Positions 15,302 through 24,211 of a stretch of 37,842 bases of DNA are shown here, one piece after another. A program made the translations under genes and the position numbers. The stretch lies in the NCBI GenBank assembly GCA_021792405.1, contig JAJYUU010000033.1:1-37842 (forward strand). The letters run 5' to 3'. The notes beneath the pieces are model-generated. The model did not search any database. It saw only the letters and a list, made by a program, of their open reading frames with translations, and was not told the DNA's origin. Positions within the stretch are counted from its first letter, which is position 1; the number at the start of each line of letters is the position of its first letter. The stretch comes from Actinomycetes bacterium. Lineage in GTDB: Bacteria; Actinomycetota; Actinomycetes; Streptosporangiales; Streptosporangiaceae.

Positions 15302-18300
15302 TCAGGCGACGGCGGGCGGAACGGCGGGCGGGCGCCGCTCCAGCGCCTCCAGCGCCAGCCGGACCGCGGTGTCGAGCTGGGGGTCGCGGCCCGCGGCCCA
15401 GTCGTGCGGGGCGATTGCCACCTCGACGTCCGGATCCACGCCGTAGTTCTCCACGGCCCAGCCAGCGTCGGCGAACCAGAACGCGTACTTCGGCTGCGTC
15501 ACCCCGGTCCCGTCGACGAGTTTGTACTTCATGTCGATGCCGATCACGCCGCCCCAGGTACGGGTGCCGACCACGGTCGCGATGCCGTAGGACTTCAGCG
15601 CCTGGGTCACGATGTCGCCGTCGGACCCGGCGTGCTCGTCCGCGATCGCCACGACCGGCCCGCGCGGCGCTTCGGCCGGATAGCTGGACGGCTCGTCGTA
15701 CCGGGACACGTCCCAGCCGATGATGCGCCGGGCGAGCTTCTCGACCACCAGCTGCGAGGTGTGACCCCCGCCGTTCTCGCGCAGGTCCACGATCAGGCCG
15801 TCGCACCGGAACTCGGTGTGCAGGTCCCGGTGAAACTCCGCCCAGCCCGGCGACATCATGTCCGGGATGTGCAGGTAGCCGAGCCGTCCGCCGGACGCCT
15901 CGCTGACTGCGGCGCGCCGCCGGGCAACCAGGTCGTGATAGCGGGCCGCGTACTCGCTGGCCAGCGGGACCACGACAACCCGCCGGTCGGATCCGTCACG
16001 CCGCAGAGTCAGCTCCACCGGCTTGTCGGCCTTGCCGGCCAGCAGCGCGTTCGGGCCGAGGTCGCCCTCCACCGGCCGCCCGTCCACCGCGACGATGAGA
16101 TCGCCCGGCACGGCGGCGACGCCCGGCGCGGCCAGCGGGGAGCGCGCGCCGATCACCGACGACTCGCCGGGCAGGATTCGCGCGATCCGCCAGGCCCCGT
16201 CCCCGGTGCGGTCAAGGTCGGCGCCGAGCAGGCCCTGAGCCAGCGCCGGGTCGCCGTTGCCATCGGGCGGGATCACGTAGGCGTGCGAGCTGCCGAGTTC
16301 GCCGTGCAGTTCCCACAGCACGTCGTGCAAATCGTCGGTGGAGCCGATGCGATCGAGCAGTGGCCGGTAGCGGTCGGCCATCGCGGCCCAGTCCACCCCG
16401 GCCATGTCGGCGCGCCAGAAGTTGTCCCGCATCAGCCGCCACGCCTCGTGGTACATCTGGCGCCACTCGGCCGCCGGTTCAACCGTCATCCGGATCCGGT
16501 CCAGGTCGACGGTGACAACCTCCCCGTCCGGCCCGCTGGCATCCTGCTTGGCGCCGGTTGGCTTGATCTGCAGCGACTCCGCGTTCCGGTAAGCCAGCCG
16601 GGCCCCGTCGGCGGAGACCGCATAGTCGTCCAGGGCTTCTACCTCGACCGAGCGCTTGCGCTTGGCCAGGTCATAGCGGACCAGCCGGGACTTCGGGTGC
16701 TCCTCGGCCGCGCCGATCACGGCCTCACCCAGCTCCCCGGCGCGCGGTAGCTCGAGCCACAGCACGCCGTCCTTCGCCGCGCGGAGCTTGTCGTAGCGGC
16801 CGGCTTCCACCGGGAACGCCACGATCCGCTGCGCCAGCCCGTCGGCATCAAGACCGGCCGCTGGGGGTTGCGGATCGTTGCTCTCCGCCGCCGGGGCCTT
16901 TCCGGTGCCATCCGATTCCACCGGGCGGCCATTCAGCTCCGGAGCGAACGGCGACGGGGTCGTGGCCAGCAGCGGCACAAGGTACGGCCGGACGCCCGGC
17001 AGGAACCCGAGATCGAAGAGATGCGCGTCATACACCGGATCGAAGGCCCGGTTCGACAGGAACGCCAGGTACTTGCCGTCCAGGGTGAACGCCGGCGAGC
17101 TGTCGTCGAACCGGGGCGGGGTCACGTCGACGACAGTCCCGTCGGCCAGCCGCGCCAGCCGGATCTGCCCGCCGCCACTCTCCGGCCGCCACGGCTGCGA
17201 CCAGGCCAGCAGCGCCGAATCGGGCGAGAACGCCAGGCCCGTTACCTCGGCGTTGGCGCTGCGCGCGATCTGCGTGATCACCGGCTCACCGTCCAGGGCC
17301 ACCGTCAGCAGCCGACCGTCGGCGCACGCCACCGCCGCCGTGCGCCCGTCCGGGGCCACCGCCAGCTCCAGGATCCGGCCGAACTCGCCGTGCCCGAGCC
17401 GCCTCGCCGCCGAGCCGTCGGCGGGGATCAGATCCAGCCCGTCCTCGCCGCCGTTGTCTGACGCGCAGGCAACCGCGTCCGCGCCGGGGACCACCACCGC
17501 TAGCCGACCGCGCACGCCCGGCTCGGCGAGCAGAGTCCGGGCCGGCCCGTCCCGGCCCGGCAGCCAGTGCACGCTGCCGCGCACCTCGGCGCCAACCACC
17601 CGGCCAGTCGAGTCCAGCGTGAACGAGCCCAGCTGCGACTTCGCCGACACCGGATACGGGGTCCGTCCGGACCGGGCTCCGCTGAGCCGGACGTCCAGGC
17701 GCACCGGCTCGGCGTCCAGCGACTCCAGCAGCCAGATCTCTCCGGCCCGCTGGTAGACCACCCGCTGGCCGTCGGTCGTCGCGTGCCGGGCGTAATACTC
17801 GCCGAGATCAGAGTGACGGCGCAGGTCGCTGCCGTCCGGGAGCGCGGAGTACAGCGCGCCGGTCCCCTCGTGGTCCGACAGGAACACCACCCGTGGCCCG
17901 ACGAACATCGGATTCACCAGGTGATTGCCCACGCCGGCGAGGATCCGCGAGTACTGCGAGCCGTCCGGCGAGTACCAGATCTTGCCGCCGGTGCCGCCCC
18001 CGTAGCGCTTCCACCGGGCCGGCTCGGCATACAGCGGGCTTCCTACCAGCACCGCGCCGTCGCGCACCGTCACATCGCCCGTCGGCCCGTACTCGAGCCG
18101 ACGAGCCGGCCCGCCCAGCGGCACGGCGAACGCCCAGGTCTTCATGCTTGCGTGCTGGCCAGTCCCGCTGAGCACCAGCACCTCGCTGGCGCTGACCCAG
18201 CCGCGGACGGCGGTGTACCGGTCGCCCCAGTAGGTGAGCCGCCTGACCGGGCCACCGTCCACGGGCACCGCATACGCCTCGCGGGAGGCACCCCGCCCGA

Positions 18301-18523
18301 GCGACCGGGTGCCGTCGCGGGTCGAGGTCCAGGCGACGTGCGTCGCGGCCGGATTCAGCCGCGGATGGAGCACCGGGACTCGGTCAGCGGTCAGCCGCCA
18401 CGCCCGGCTGCCGCGACCACTCGCCGCCTCGCTCAGCGACGCGAGCCAGACATCGTCCTCAGCCGCGAACGTGATGAGATCGCCGGCCAGGTGGGGGTAG
18501 CGCAGGTAACAGGACTCAGCCAC
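15302..18523 (-). CDS. Tricorn-type protease (S41 family)
   Basis: A 1073-aa cytosolic protease. Residues 1 to about 500 are WD/TolB-like beta-propeller repeats (blades such as ..SPDGSQYSRIL.., ..LAFSPDSALLAWSQP.., FTLDGKYLAFLSNRAFDPVYD). A C1 helical segment, a PDZ domain (about 755-860) and the C-terminal tail-specific protease domain follow. The catalytic set is complete: S746-H747 (GSSHAYV), nucleophile S967 (DEHAGSDGD) and E1025 (GWAVENYG). These lie within two residues of the Thermoplasma enzyme's S745/H746/S965/E1023. No signal peptide, as expected. It degrades oligopeptides released by upstream proteases to short peptides. GTG start at 18523-18521 sits 6 nt after TAGGGT. It lies downstream of an amidohydrolase gene on the same strand (61-bp gap) and beside an S9 peptidase. 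Confidence 0.95.
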   Translation of the reverse strand: MAESCYLRYPHLAGDLITFAAEDDVWLASLSEAASGRGSRAWRLTADRVPVLHPRLNPAATHVAWTSTRDGTRSLGRGASREAYAVPVDGGPVRRLTYWGDRYTAVRGWVSASEVLVLSGTGQHASMKTWAFAVPLGGPARRLEYGPTGDVTVRDGAVLVGSPLYAEPARWKRYGGGTGGKIWYSPDGSQYSRILAGVGNHLVNPMFVGPRVVFLSDHEGTGALYSALPDGSDLRRHSDLGEYYARHATTDGQRVVYQRAGEIWLLESLDAEPVRLDVRLSGARSGRTPYPVSAKSQLGSFTLDSTGRVVGAEVRGSVHWLPGRDGPARTLLAEPGVRGRLAVVVPGADAVACASDNGGEDGLDLIPADGSAARRLGHGEFGRILELAVAPDGRTAAVACADGRLLTVALDGEPVITQIARSANAEVTGLAFSPDSALLAWSQPWRPESGGGQIRLARLADGTVVDVTPPRFDDSSPAFTLDGKYLAFLSNRAFDPVYDAHLFDLGFLPGVRPYLVPLLATTPSPFAPELNGRPVESDGTGKAPAAESNDPQPPAAGLDADGLAQRIVAFPVEAGRYDKLRAAKDGVLWLELPRAGELGEAVIGAAEEHPKSRLVRYDLAKRKRSVEVEALDDYAVSADGARLAYRNAESLQIKPTGAKQDASGPDGEVVTVDLDRIRMTVEPAAEWRQMYHEAWRLMRDNFWRADMAGVDWAAMADRYRPLLDRIGSTDDLHDVLWELHGELGSSHAYVIPPDGNGDPALAQGLLGADLDRTGDGAWRIARILPGESSVIGARSPLAAPGVAAVPGDLIVAVDGRPVEGDLGPNALLAGKADKPVELTLRRDGSDRRVVVVPLASEYAARYHDLVARRRAAVSEASGGRLGYLHIPDMMSPGWAEFHRDLHTEFRCDGLIVDLRENGGGHTSQLVVEKLARRIIGWDVSRYDEPSSYPAEAPRGPVVAIADEHAGSDGDIVTQALKSYGIATVVGTRTWGGVIGIDMKYKLVDGTGVTQPKYAFWFADAGWAVENYGVDPDVEVAIAPHDWAAGRDPQLDTAVRLALEALERRPPAVPPAVA

Positions 18524-18584
18524 AGGCCGACCCTATCCATGCACTGGCAAACCCGTCATCCGCATATCCATGGGCGGCCGCGGC

Positions 18585-19796
18585 TCAGGTGACGAGCCAG
18601 ACCCTCCGCAGCGCCGCCGGGTCGGACAGCGGGTCGCCGTGCACGAAGACAAGATCGGCCGGGCCGCCCTCCCTGATGACGCCGGCGTCCGGCTCGCCGA
18701 GGAGCTGCCCGCCGTTGCGAGTCGCCGCGGCCAGCGCCTGCCAGGGCTCCAGGCCTGCGGTGACCAGGCATTCCACCTCCCAGGCGAGCTGCCCGGCGCG
18801 CAGCGACCCGCCGCCGAAGTCGGTACCTGCCGCGATCAGCACACCGGCCCGAGCAGCAAGCCGCACGCTCTCGTGGGCCCACTCCCGGCGGGCGGCTATC
18901 TCCGCCCTGCGGGGCGGGTCCACGAATCGCGGCAGCATCGTGGTGCGGCTGAAGGTGCGCCACGACTCGAGCACGGCCAGGGTGGACACGAGCGCGACGT
19001 TGCCCGCTGCCATGAGCGCCGCCACGTCAGCGTCGAGCTGGAAGCCGTGCTCCAGGGCGTCGACCCCTGCCTGCGCGCCGACTCCCGCACCGGGCAGCAT
19101 CCCTGAGTGCGCAGTCACCCGTGCGCCCCGGGCATGCGCCGCCGCCACGACGGCTCGCACCTCGCTCACCGTGAACGGTGAGCACTCCCGGTCCGGCCCG
19201 TCGAGGTAAAGCTTGACCAAGTCGGCGCCGTCGTCGAGCTGCCCGATCGCCGCCGCCACCAGGCCGTCCCCGTCCCCGGCCTCGACCGACAGCCCGCCGG
19301 GAAGCGATCCCGCCCGCGAGATCCAGCAGTCGGCCGCCCGCACATACGGGTACTCGCGCCGCCCGGACCAGCGGTCGCGCACTCCGAGCGCGAGCGCCCG
19401 GTGACGCCCGTCCACCGGATCGTCGCCGATGGGCGAGCCGACGTCCCGCGCCCAGCGGACACCGGCGCTTCGCAGCAGCCTGGCGTTATGCTCGGCGACC
19501 TCGACCAGGCTGTGCGGCGGATCGAAACCACGATCGATCCAGTGCGCGCCGCCAGGCAACGTCAGATGACTGTGGCTGTCCACCATCCCGGCGATGACGG
19601 TCGAGCCCGAGGCGTCGACGACGACGGCATCGTCAGCAAGTGGCGGCTCGTCGCCCGCATCGCCGACCCATTCGATCCGGTCGCCGGCCACGAGGATGCT
19701 CACGCCAGCGCGCAGCTCCGGCCCGGTCCCGTCGGCCAGGGCGGCATCGCGGTACAGAGTGCGCGCGGCGCCGTCTGCGCTGAGGGCTGCCTTCAC
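18585..19796 (-). CDS. Amidohydrolase family protein (putative dipeptidase/prolidase type)
   Basis: About 403 aa, metal-dependent amidohydrolase fold. Visible are the VDSHSHL motif (H75 and H77), a lysine in DLVKLYLDG that could be the carboxylated bridge, the later His in VTAHSG and EHGFQLD, and the catalytic Asp in GTDFGGGS. Members near this type include Xaa-Pro dipeptidases and imidazolonepropionase-like enzymes; the tricorn and S9 neighbours favour peptide hydrolysis, which is inference. Two GTG starts are possible: 19826 and 19796. I prefer 19796 because TACCGT lies 7 nt upstream, with TTCGCA 17 nt further upstream as a -35. No ribosome binding site is seen for either. Confidence 0.85.
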   Translation of the reverse strand: MKAALSADGAARTLYRDAALADGTGPELRAGVSILVAGDRIEWVGDAGDEPPLADDAVVVDASGSTVIAGMVDSHSHLTLPGGAHWIDRGFDPPHSLVEVAEHNARLLRSAGVRWARDVGSPIGDDPVDGRHRALALGVRDRWSGRREYPYVRAADCWISRAGSLPGGLSVEAGDGDGLVAAAIGQLDDGADLVKLYLDGPDRECSPFTVSEVRAVVAAAHARGARVTAHSGMLPGAGVGAQAGVDALEHGFQLDADVAALMAAGNVALVSTLAVLESWRTFSRTTMLPRFVDPPRRAEIAARREWAHESVRLAARAGVLIAAGTDFGGGSLRAGQLAWEVECLVTAGLEPWQALAAATRNGGQLLGEPDAGVIREGGPADLVFVHGDPLSDPAALRRVWLVT

Positions 19797-19911
19797 GGGG
19801 GCAACGGTATCGGTCTTCTGACTCACTGCGAAGAGGGCTATGTTCGCATGAGGGCATATCTGGGCTCATGACCTGGGTGCTCGGTGGTCCAGCAGACGCG
19901 AGAGGCGGCAG

Positions 19912-21939
19912 ATGACAACGACGACAGGCACGCCAGCATTCATGGTTCCGGACGACATCGCCAGGCTTCGCCAGGTGGCGGACCCACAGGTGTCGCCCAC
20001 GGGATCGGCTGTCGCCTTCACGGTCAGCGACCCCGACATCGAGTCGAACACCTACCGGCGCCAGATCTGGCTCGCCCCGATAGATCCGGCGGACGGTCCG
20101 CCGCACCCGTTCACCGGTCAGGGCCATGAGGTCCTGCCTCGCTGGTCCCCCGATGGCAGGCAGCTGGCCTTCGTCTCCGCCCCGCCGGGAAGCGGCCCGT
20201 CGCAGATCTGCATCCTGCCAGTCGCCAGCGGAGGCGAGCGAATCGTCGTGTGCTCCTGGCACGGCCCCGTCACCGAGCTGGCCTGGTCGCCGGACGGCAG
20301 CCGGCTTGCCTTCGTGGCGCGCGACCCCGACGTCGGGCAGTACGGCAAGCCGGGGCAGCCGCAGGAGGGCAAGGACATGCCGCCGCGCCGGGTGACGCGC
20401 CTGATCTACCGGCTGAACGCGGCTGGCTGGACGCTCGACCGCCCGAACCGCATTTTCGTGGTGCCAGCCGATGGCTCCTCCGCCGCGCGGACCATCACGC
20501 CGGGGCCATTCCAGGCAGACGGCCTGGCCTGGTCGCCCGATGGCAGCAAGATCGCTTTCACGTCCGCGCGCCACGACACCTGGGACCTCGACCTCGCCAA
20601 CGATCTGTGGGTCACAGCAGTCGATGGGCCGTCTGAGCCGGAGCGCCTGACTGACACCGGATCGGTGTACGCGCGCCCGTCGTGGTCGCCAGACGGAGGG
20701 CAGCTGGCCTACTACGTCAACGCCACGCCGCTGGAGAACCCTCGCCACCGGCAGGTCGGCGTGCTCGAGCTGAGCTCCCGGCGGCAACAGGTCCTGACCG
20801 CGAGCCTCGACCGGAACTGCCAGCTGCTCGGGCTGAGTGTCGCGCCGTCCTGGGTCGGAGATCAGCTGATCTTCTCGGCCGAGGACAGCGGCAACGTTCA
20901 CCTCTATCAGGCGAAGGCCGACGGAACCGGGAAGCCGGAGATCATCGCTGGGGGCGAGCGCTGGGTGTCTGAGTGGGACTGGGCCGCCGGAACGCTGGCG
21001 TTCGTCTCCGCCACGCCCGCCAGCACGGGCGAGGTGTTCGTCAAGAGCCTCAGCGCGGAAAACCCGCAGGACAACGGGAACGGGGAGCATGCGCTCACCA
21101 GTCTCACCCAGCCATTCGCTCAGGCGATCAGCCTGGGCACTCCGCAGCGGTTCATCGCCCGTTCCCGCGACGGAAGCGAGGTGGAGTGCTGGGCAATTCC
21201 GCCCGCCGGAGCACGTGCGGGCCAGAAATACCCGACGCTGCTGAACGTGCACGGCGGGCCGTTCACTCAGTACGGCAACCGGTTCATGGATGAGTTCCAG
21301 CTCGAGGCCGCAGCCGGCTTCGGCGTGCTGTACTCCAACCCGCGCGGAAGCTCCGGGTACAGCGAGCAGTGGGGCCGCGCGGTGCGGTGGCCCGACTGCG
21401 CGAGCGACCCTGGCAGCGGATGGGGCGGTGTCGACTTCGAGGACGTGATGGCCTGCGTCGACGCTGCCTGCGAGCGATTCGACTGGATCGACCCGGCACG
21501 GCTGGGCATCCTGGGCGGCTCCTACGGCGGGTACATGACCTCCTGGGCGGTCGGCCACACCGACCGGTTCAAGGCGGCATGCTCGGAACGGGCCTGCAAC
21601 AACCTGACCACGATGGAGCACAGCGCCGACATCGCCGGGTTCATGCGGAGCTACATCGGGCGCGATCATCTATCGGCTCCGGAGGCGTACGCCCGGCACT
21701 CGCCAGTCACCTACGTCAACGACATGACGACTCCGCTGCTGATCCTGCACTCTGAAGACGACCTGCGCTGCCCGATCGCCCAGGCAGAGGAGCTCTTCGT
21801 CGCCTTGCGGCTGCTGGGCCGCGAGCCGGTGATGGTCAGGTTCCCAGCCGAGAATCACGAGCTCAGCCGTGGCGGGTCACCCAGGCACCGGATCACGCGA
21901 GCCAGCCTGATCCTGGACTGGTTCCGCGAGCGGCTTTAA
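19912..21939 (+). CDS. S9 family peptidase (prolyl oligopeptidase / acylaminoacyl-peptidase type)
   Basis: A 675-aa serine peptidase. The N-terminal 400 residues form a TolB/DPP-IV-like beta-propeller (repeats W-S-P-D-G-x-x-L-A-F at several points). The C-terminal alpha/beta-hydrolase carries the triad S537 (GGSYGGYM), D617 (LHSEDDLRCP) and H649 (AENHELS). It should cleave short peptides or remove acylated N-terminal residues in the cytoplasm. No signal peptide. ATG 19912 has GAGAGG six nt upstream. It is divergent from the amidohydrolase/tricorn genes and points towards the peptide importer operon 280 bp downstream, so it may feed on imported peptides. Confidence 0.94.
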   Translation: MTTTTGTPAFMVPDDIARLRQVADPQVSPTGSAVAFTVSDPDIESNTYRRQIWLAPIDPADGPPHPFTGQGHEVLPRWSPDGRQLAFVSAPPGSGPSQICILPVASGGERIVVCSWHGPVTELAWSPDGSRLAFVARDPDVGQYGKPGQPQEGKDMPPRRVTRLIYRLNAAGWTLDRPNRIFVVPADGSSAARTITPGPFQADGLAWSPDGSKIAFTSARHDTWDLDLANDLWVTAVDGPSEPERLTDTGSVYARPSWSPDGGQLAYYVNATPLENPRHRQVGVLELSSRRQQVLTASLDRNCQLLGLSVAPSWVGDQLIFSAEDSGNVHLYQAKADGTGKPEIIAGGERWVSEWDWAAGTLAFVSATPASTGEVFVKSLSAENPQDNGNGEHALTSLTQPFAQAISLGTPQRFIARSRDGSEVECWAIPPAGARAGQKYPTLLNVHGGPFTQYGNRFMDEFQLEAAAGFGVLYSNPRGSSGYSEQWGRAVRWPDCASDPGSGWGGVDFEDVMACVDAACERFDWIDPARLGILGGSYGGYMTSWAVGHTDRFKAACSERACNNLTTMEHSADIAGFMRSYIGRDHLSAPEAYARHSPVTYVNDMTTPLLILHSEDDLRCPIAQAEELFVALRLLGREPVMVRFPAENHELSRGGSPRHRITRASLILDWFRERL

Positions 21940-22131
21940 GCCGTGCGAAGTAGCTCGGCTGGCCGTCGGCGGCGTCATCTGCACCGCCGTCGGCCTCCGG
22001 TCAGGCAGCGACTCGGGACCGATCGAGCTCTGATGGCTACGCAACCGATAACAAACCGTGACACCGCTTCCTCTAGGCCCTGGGGCCAGAAGAGTTCTAC
22101 GCTTCGGTCAAGTTTTCTTAACTGCGCGAGT

Positions 22132-22143
22132 GCCACGCGTGGC
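22132..22143. promoter_or_regulatory. 12-bp perfect palindrome upstream of the peptide importer
   Basis: GCCACGCGTGGC is a perfect palindrome 80 bp before the first importer gene, in a 283-bp leader with an AT-richer stretch (22035-22125). It may be an operator for the importer. No -10/-35 pair is convincing. Confidence 0.35.
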
Positions 22144-22222
22144 GCTGCCAGGCAAGCGGGGCGGAACCGCAGGCCCGACTTCGGCAGGCGCGGCACAGCG
22201 TCAGTCAGCCAGGAGGAACGGA

Positions 22223-24097
22223 ATGAGACCATTTGCCCGCACGGGCGCCAAAGCGGCGATCCTCGCCGTCGTCGGCGCCACGGCGCTGGCCGCATGCGGC
22301 AGCAGCCCCAGCGGCGGCAACAGCGTTCAGCTGACCCCGAATGGCGCGTTCGGCAAGGTGCCGGCAGCGGCGCCCTTCGGACACGCCGGCACCATCACCG
22401 TGGCCGAGCCGCCCGGCGCTACGCCGACCTGGATCTTCCCGGTCACCCCCGGCGCGAACGGATCGGTGTACACCGCCTACTCGTTCCAGGCCGAGATGTG
22501 GCGCTACCTGTACATGTTCCCGGACGGCGCGCAGATCCAGGAAAACAAGCCGATGAGCCTGGCGAGCGACCCGGTCTGGAGCAACGGCGACAAGACCGTG
22601 ACAGTCACGATGAAGAACTGGAAGTGGTCCGACGGCCAGCCCATCACGGCCGCGGACGCCGAGTTCTTCGTCGACCTGACGAAGGCCGCAGTCAAGGTCA
22701 GCCCGGCCGACTACAGCCAGTACGTGCCGGGCGTCGGCATCCCTGACCAGGTCGTCAGCATGTCCACGCCGAACAGCCGGACGCTGGTGATGAACCTGAA
22801 CAAGGCCGTCAACCCGACCTGGTTCTTCGAGAACGAGCTTGCGGGCATCACCCCGCTTCCGGCACAGGCATGGGCGAGGGCGTCGGCGAACGGCCCGATC
22901 CTGGACTTCACCAACCCGGCGAACGCCCTGAAGATCTACAACTTCCTGGCTGCCCAGTCGAAGTCGACCGGGACCTACGCCAGCAACCCGCTGTGGCAGG
23001 TGGTCGACGGGCCGTACAAGCTGACCTCGTTCAACAACACCACCGGCGCGTACACCATGGCGCCGAACACCAGCTACAGCGGCCCGCACGCGCCGACGAT
23101 GTCGACGCTGCAGGCAGTGCCGTTCACCTCCGACACGGCGGAGTTCAACGCAATCAAGTCTGGCAGCATCGACCAGGGCTACCTGCCGTTCACCGACCTG
23201 CCGCAGGTGAACTCGATCGAGAGCACGTACAACGTCTTCGGGTACCCGGGCTTCGGCTTCAGCTACGTGACCTACAACTTCAAGGACACGACCGGAGACT
23301 TCAACAACATCATCAAGCAGCTGTACTTCCGCCAGGCGTTCGCGCACCTGGAGGACGAGCAGGGCTACATCAAGGCGTTCTTCCACGGCGCAGGAGGCCA
23401 GGACTTCGGTCCGGTGCCGCAGGTCCCGCCGAGCCCGTACACCCCGGCGAACGCCAAGACGAACCCCTACCCGTTCAGCGTCTCGACCGCGGCTAGCATC
23501 CTGAAGGCGCATGGCTGGACCGTCAACCCCGGCGGTACGGACGTGTGCAGCAAGCCGGGTACGGCGAGCAACGAGTGCGGCTCGGGCATCCCGGCCGGCA
23601 CCAAGCTGGCGTTCAACCTGATCTGGAACACCAGCCCGGCCATCATCGGCCAGCAGATCACTGACCTGGTGGACCAGGCGAAGAAGGTCGGCATCAACAT
23701 CACGCTGAAGTCCGACAACTTCAACCACATGATCGCCACCTACTACGACGTGGCGCAGCCGAAGAACGACAACCTGTGGGCGATGGAGGACTTCGGCGGG
23801 TTCAGCATTGCCAGCTACCCGACGATGAACGGGATCTTCAACAGCACCGGGACGTACGACATCGGCGGGTACGCCAACCCGGAGGCCGACAAGCTGATCG
23901 CCGCTTCCACGACCAGCAGCAACCCCGCTGCGGTGAAGGCCGAGGCAGCGTACCTGACCCAGCAGCAGCCCAGTCTCTTCCAGCCGTCGGTGGACAACAT
24001 CGAAGTGTGGAAGAAGACGATCTCCGGGCCGCCGGCCTCGTTCGAGTCGCTCACCCAGTACCAGCTCAGCCCCGAGTTCTGGTACTTCACCAAGTAG
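22223..24097 (+). CDS. ABC transporter peptide-binding lipoprotein (family 5, DppA/OppA-like)
   Basis: A 624-aa extracellular solute-binding protein. The N-terminus has a basic region, a hydrophobic core (AAILAVVGATALA) and a lipobox ending LAAC at about residue 25, followed by a Gly/Ser linker, so it is a membrane-anchored lipoprotein. The body has the family 5 pattern: TVTMKNWKWSDGQPITAADAEFFVDL, the TLVMNLNKAVNPTWF segment, and VDGPYKLTSFNNTTGAYT. It captures di- or oligopeptides outside the cell and passes them to the permeases downstream. ATG 22223 has a strong AGGAGG six nt upstream. A stable hairpin follows the stop, which fits higher expression of the binding protein than of the permeases. 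Confidence 0.94.
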   Translation: MRPFARTGAKAAILAVVGATALAACGSSPSGGNSVQLTPNGAFGKVPAAAPFGHAGTITVAEPPGATPTWIFPVTPGANGSVYTAYSFQAEMWRYLYMFPDGAQIQENKPMSLASDPVWSNGDKTVTVTMKNWKWSDGQPITAADAEFFVDLTKAAVKVSPADYSQYVPGVGIPDQVVSMSTPNSRTLVMNLNKAVNPTWFFENELAGITPLPAQAWARASANGPILDFTNPANALKIYNFLAAQSKSTGTYASNPLWQVVDGPYKLTSFNNTTGAYTMAPNTSYSGPHAPTMSTLQAVPFTSDTAEFNAIKSGSIDQGYLPFTDLPQVNSIESTYNVFGYPGFGFSYVTYNFKDTTGDFNNIIKQLYFRQAFAHLEDEQGYIKAFFHGAGGQDFGPVPQVPPSPYTPANAKTNPYPFSVSTAASILKAHGWTVNPGGTDVCSKPGTASNECGSGIPAGTKLAFNLIWNTSPAIIGQQITDLVDQAKKVGINITLKSDNFNHMIATYYDVAQPKNDNLWAMEDFGGFSIASYPTMNGIFNSTGTYDIGGYANPEADKLIAASTTSSNPAAVKAEAAYLTQQQPSLFQPSVDNIEVWKKTISGPPASFESLTQYQLSPEFWYFTK

Positions 24098-24124
24098 TAA
24101 CAAGGCAGTAACCGCCGGCCCGGT

Positions 24125-24162
24125 CGCTCCTGTTCTCCTGCTGCCGCAGGAGAACAGGAGCG
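24125..24162 (+). terminator. Strong intercistronic hairpin (attenuator / mRNA stabiliser)
   Basis: CGCTCCTGTTCTCCTGC (24125-24141) pairs perfectly with GCAGGAGAACAGGAGCG (24146-24162): 17 bp around a TGCC loop. More GC pairing is possible outside, with one bulged T, and TTT follows at 24171. It lies 27 nt after the binding-protein stop and 49 nt before the first permease, so it probably gives partial termination or protects the upstream mRNA from 3' decay. Confidence 0.85.
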
Positions 24163-24211
24163 CCGGCCGGTTTACCCCGTCCGCGCGCCGCGCGCCGGGA
24201 CAGGAGGACCT

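Noticed and set aside
15404-18592. Long + strand open frames opposite the tricorn gene
   Set aside because: High-GC shadow frames rich in Arg/His/Pro with no recognisable domain; the minus strand encodes a complete protease with all catalytic residues.
19633-21669. 678-codon minus-strand frame opposite the S9 peptidase
   Set aside because: No homology pattern. The + strand frame has the Ser-Asp-His triad and a ribosome binding site.
22030-22110. A -10/-35 promoter for the peptide importer
   Set aside because: AT-richer, with partial hexamers (GTGACA, TAGGCC), but no pair with acceptable spacing.
22205-24103. 632-codon minus-strand frame opposite the binding-protein gene
   Set aside because: Val/Arg/Asp-rich shadow composition; the + strand encodes a lipoprotein with a strong ribosome binding site.
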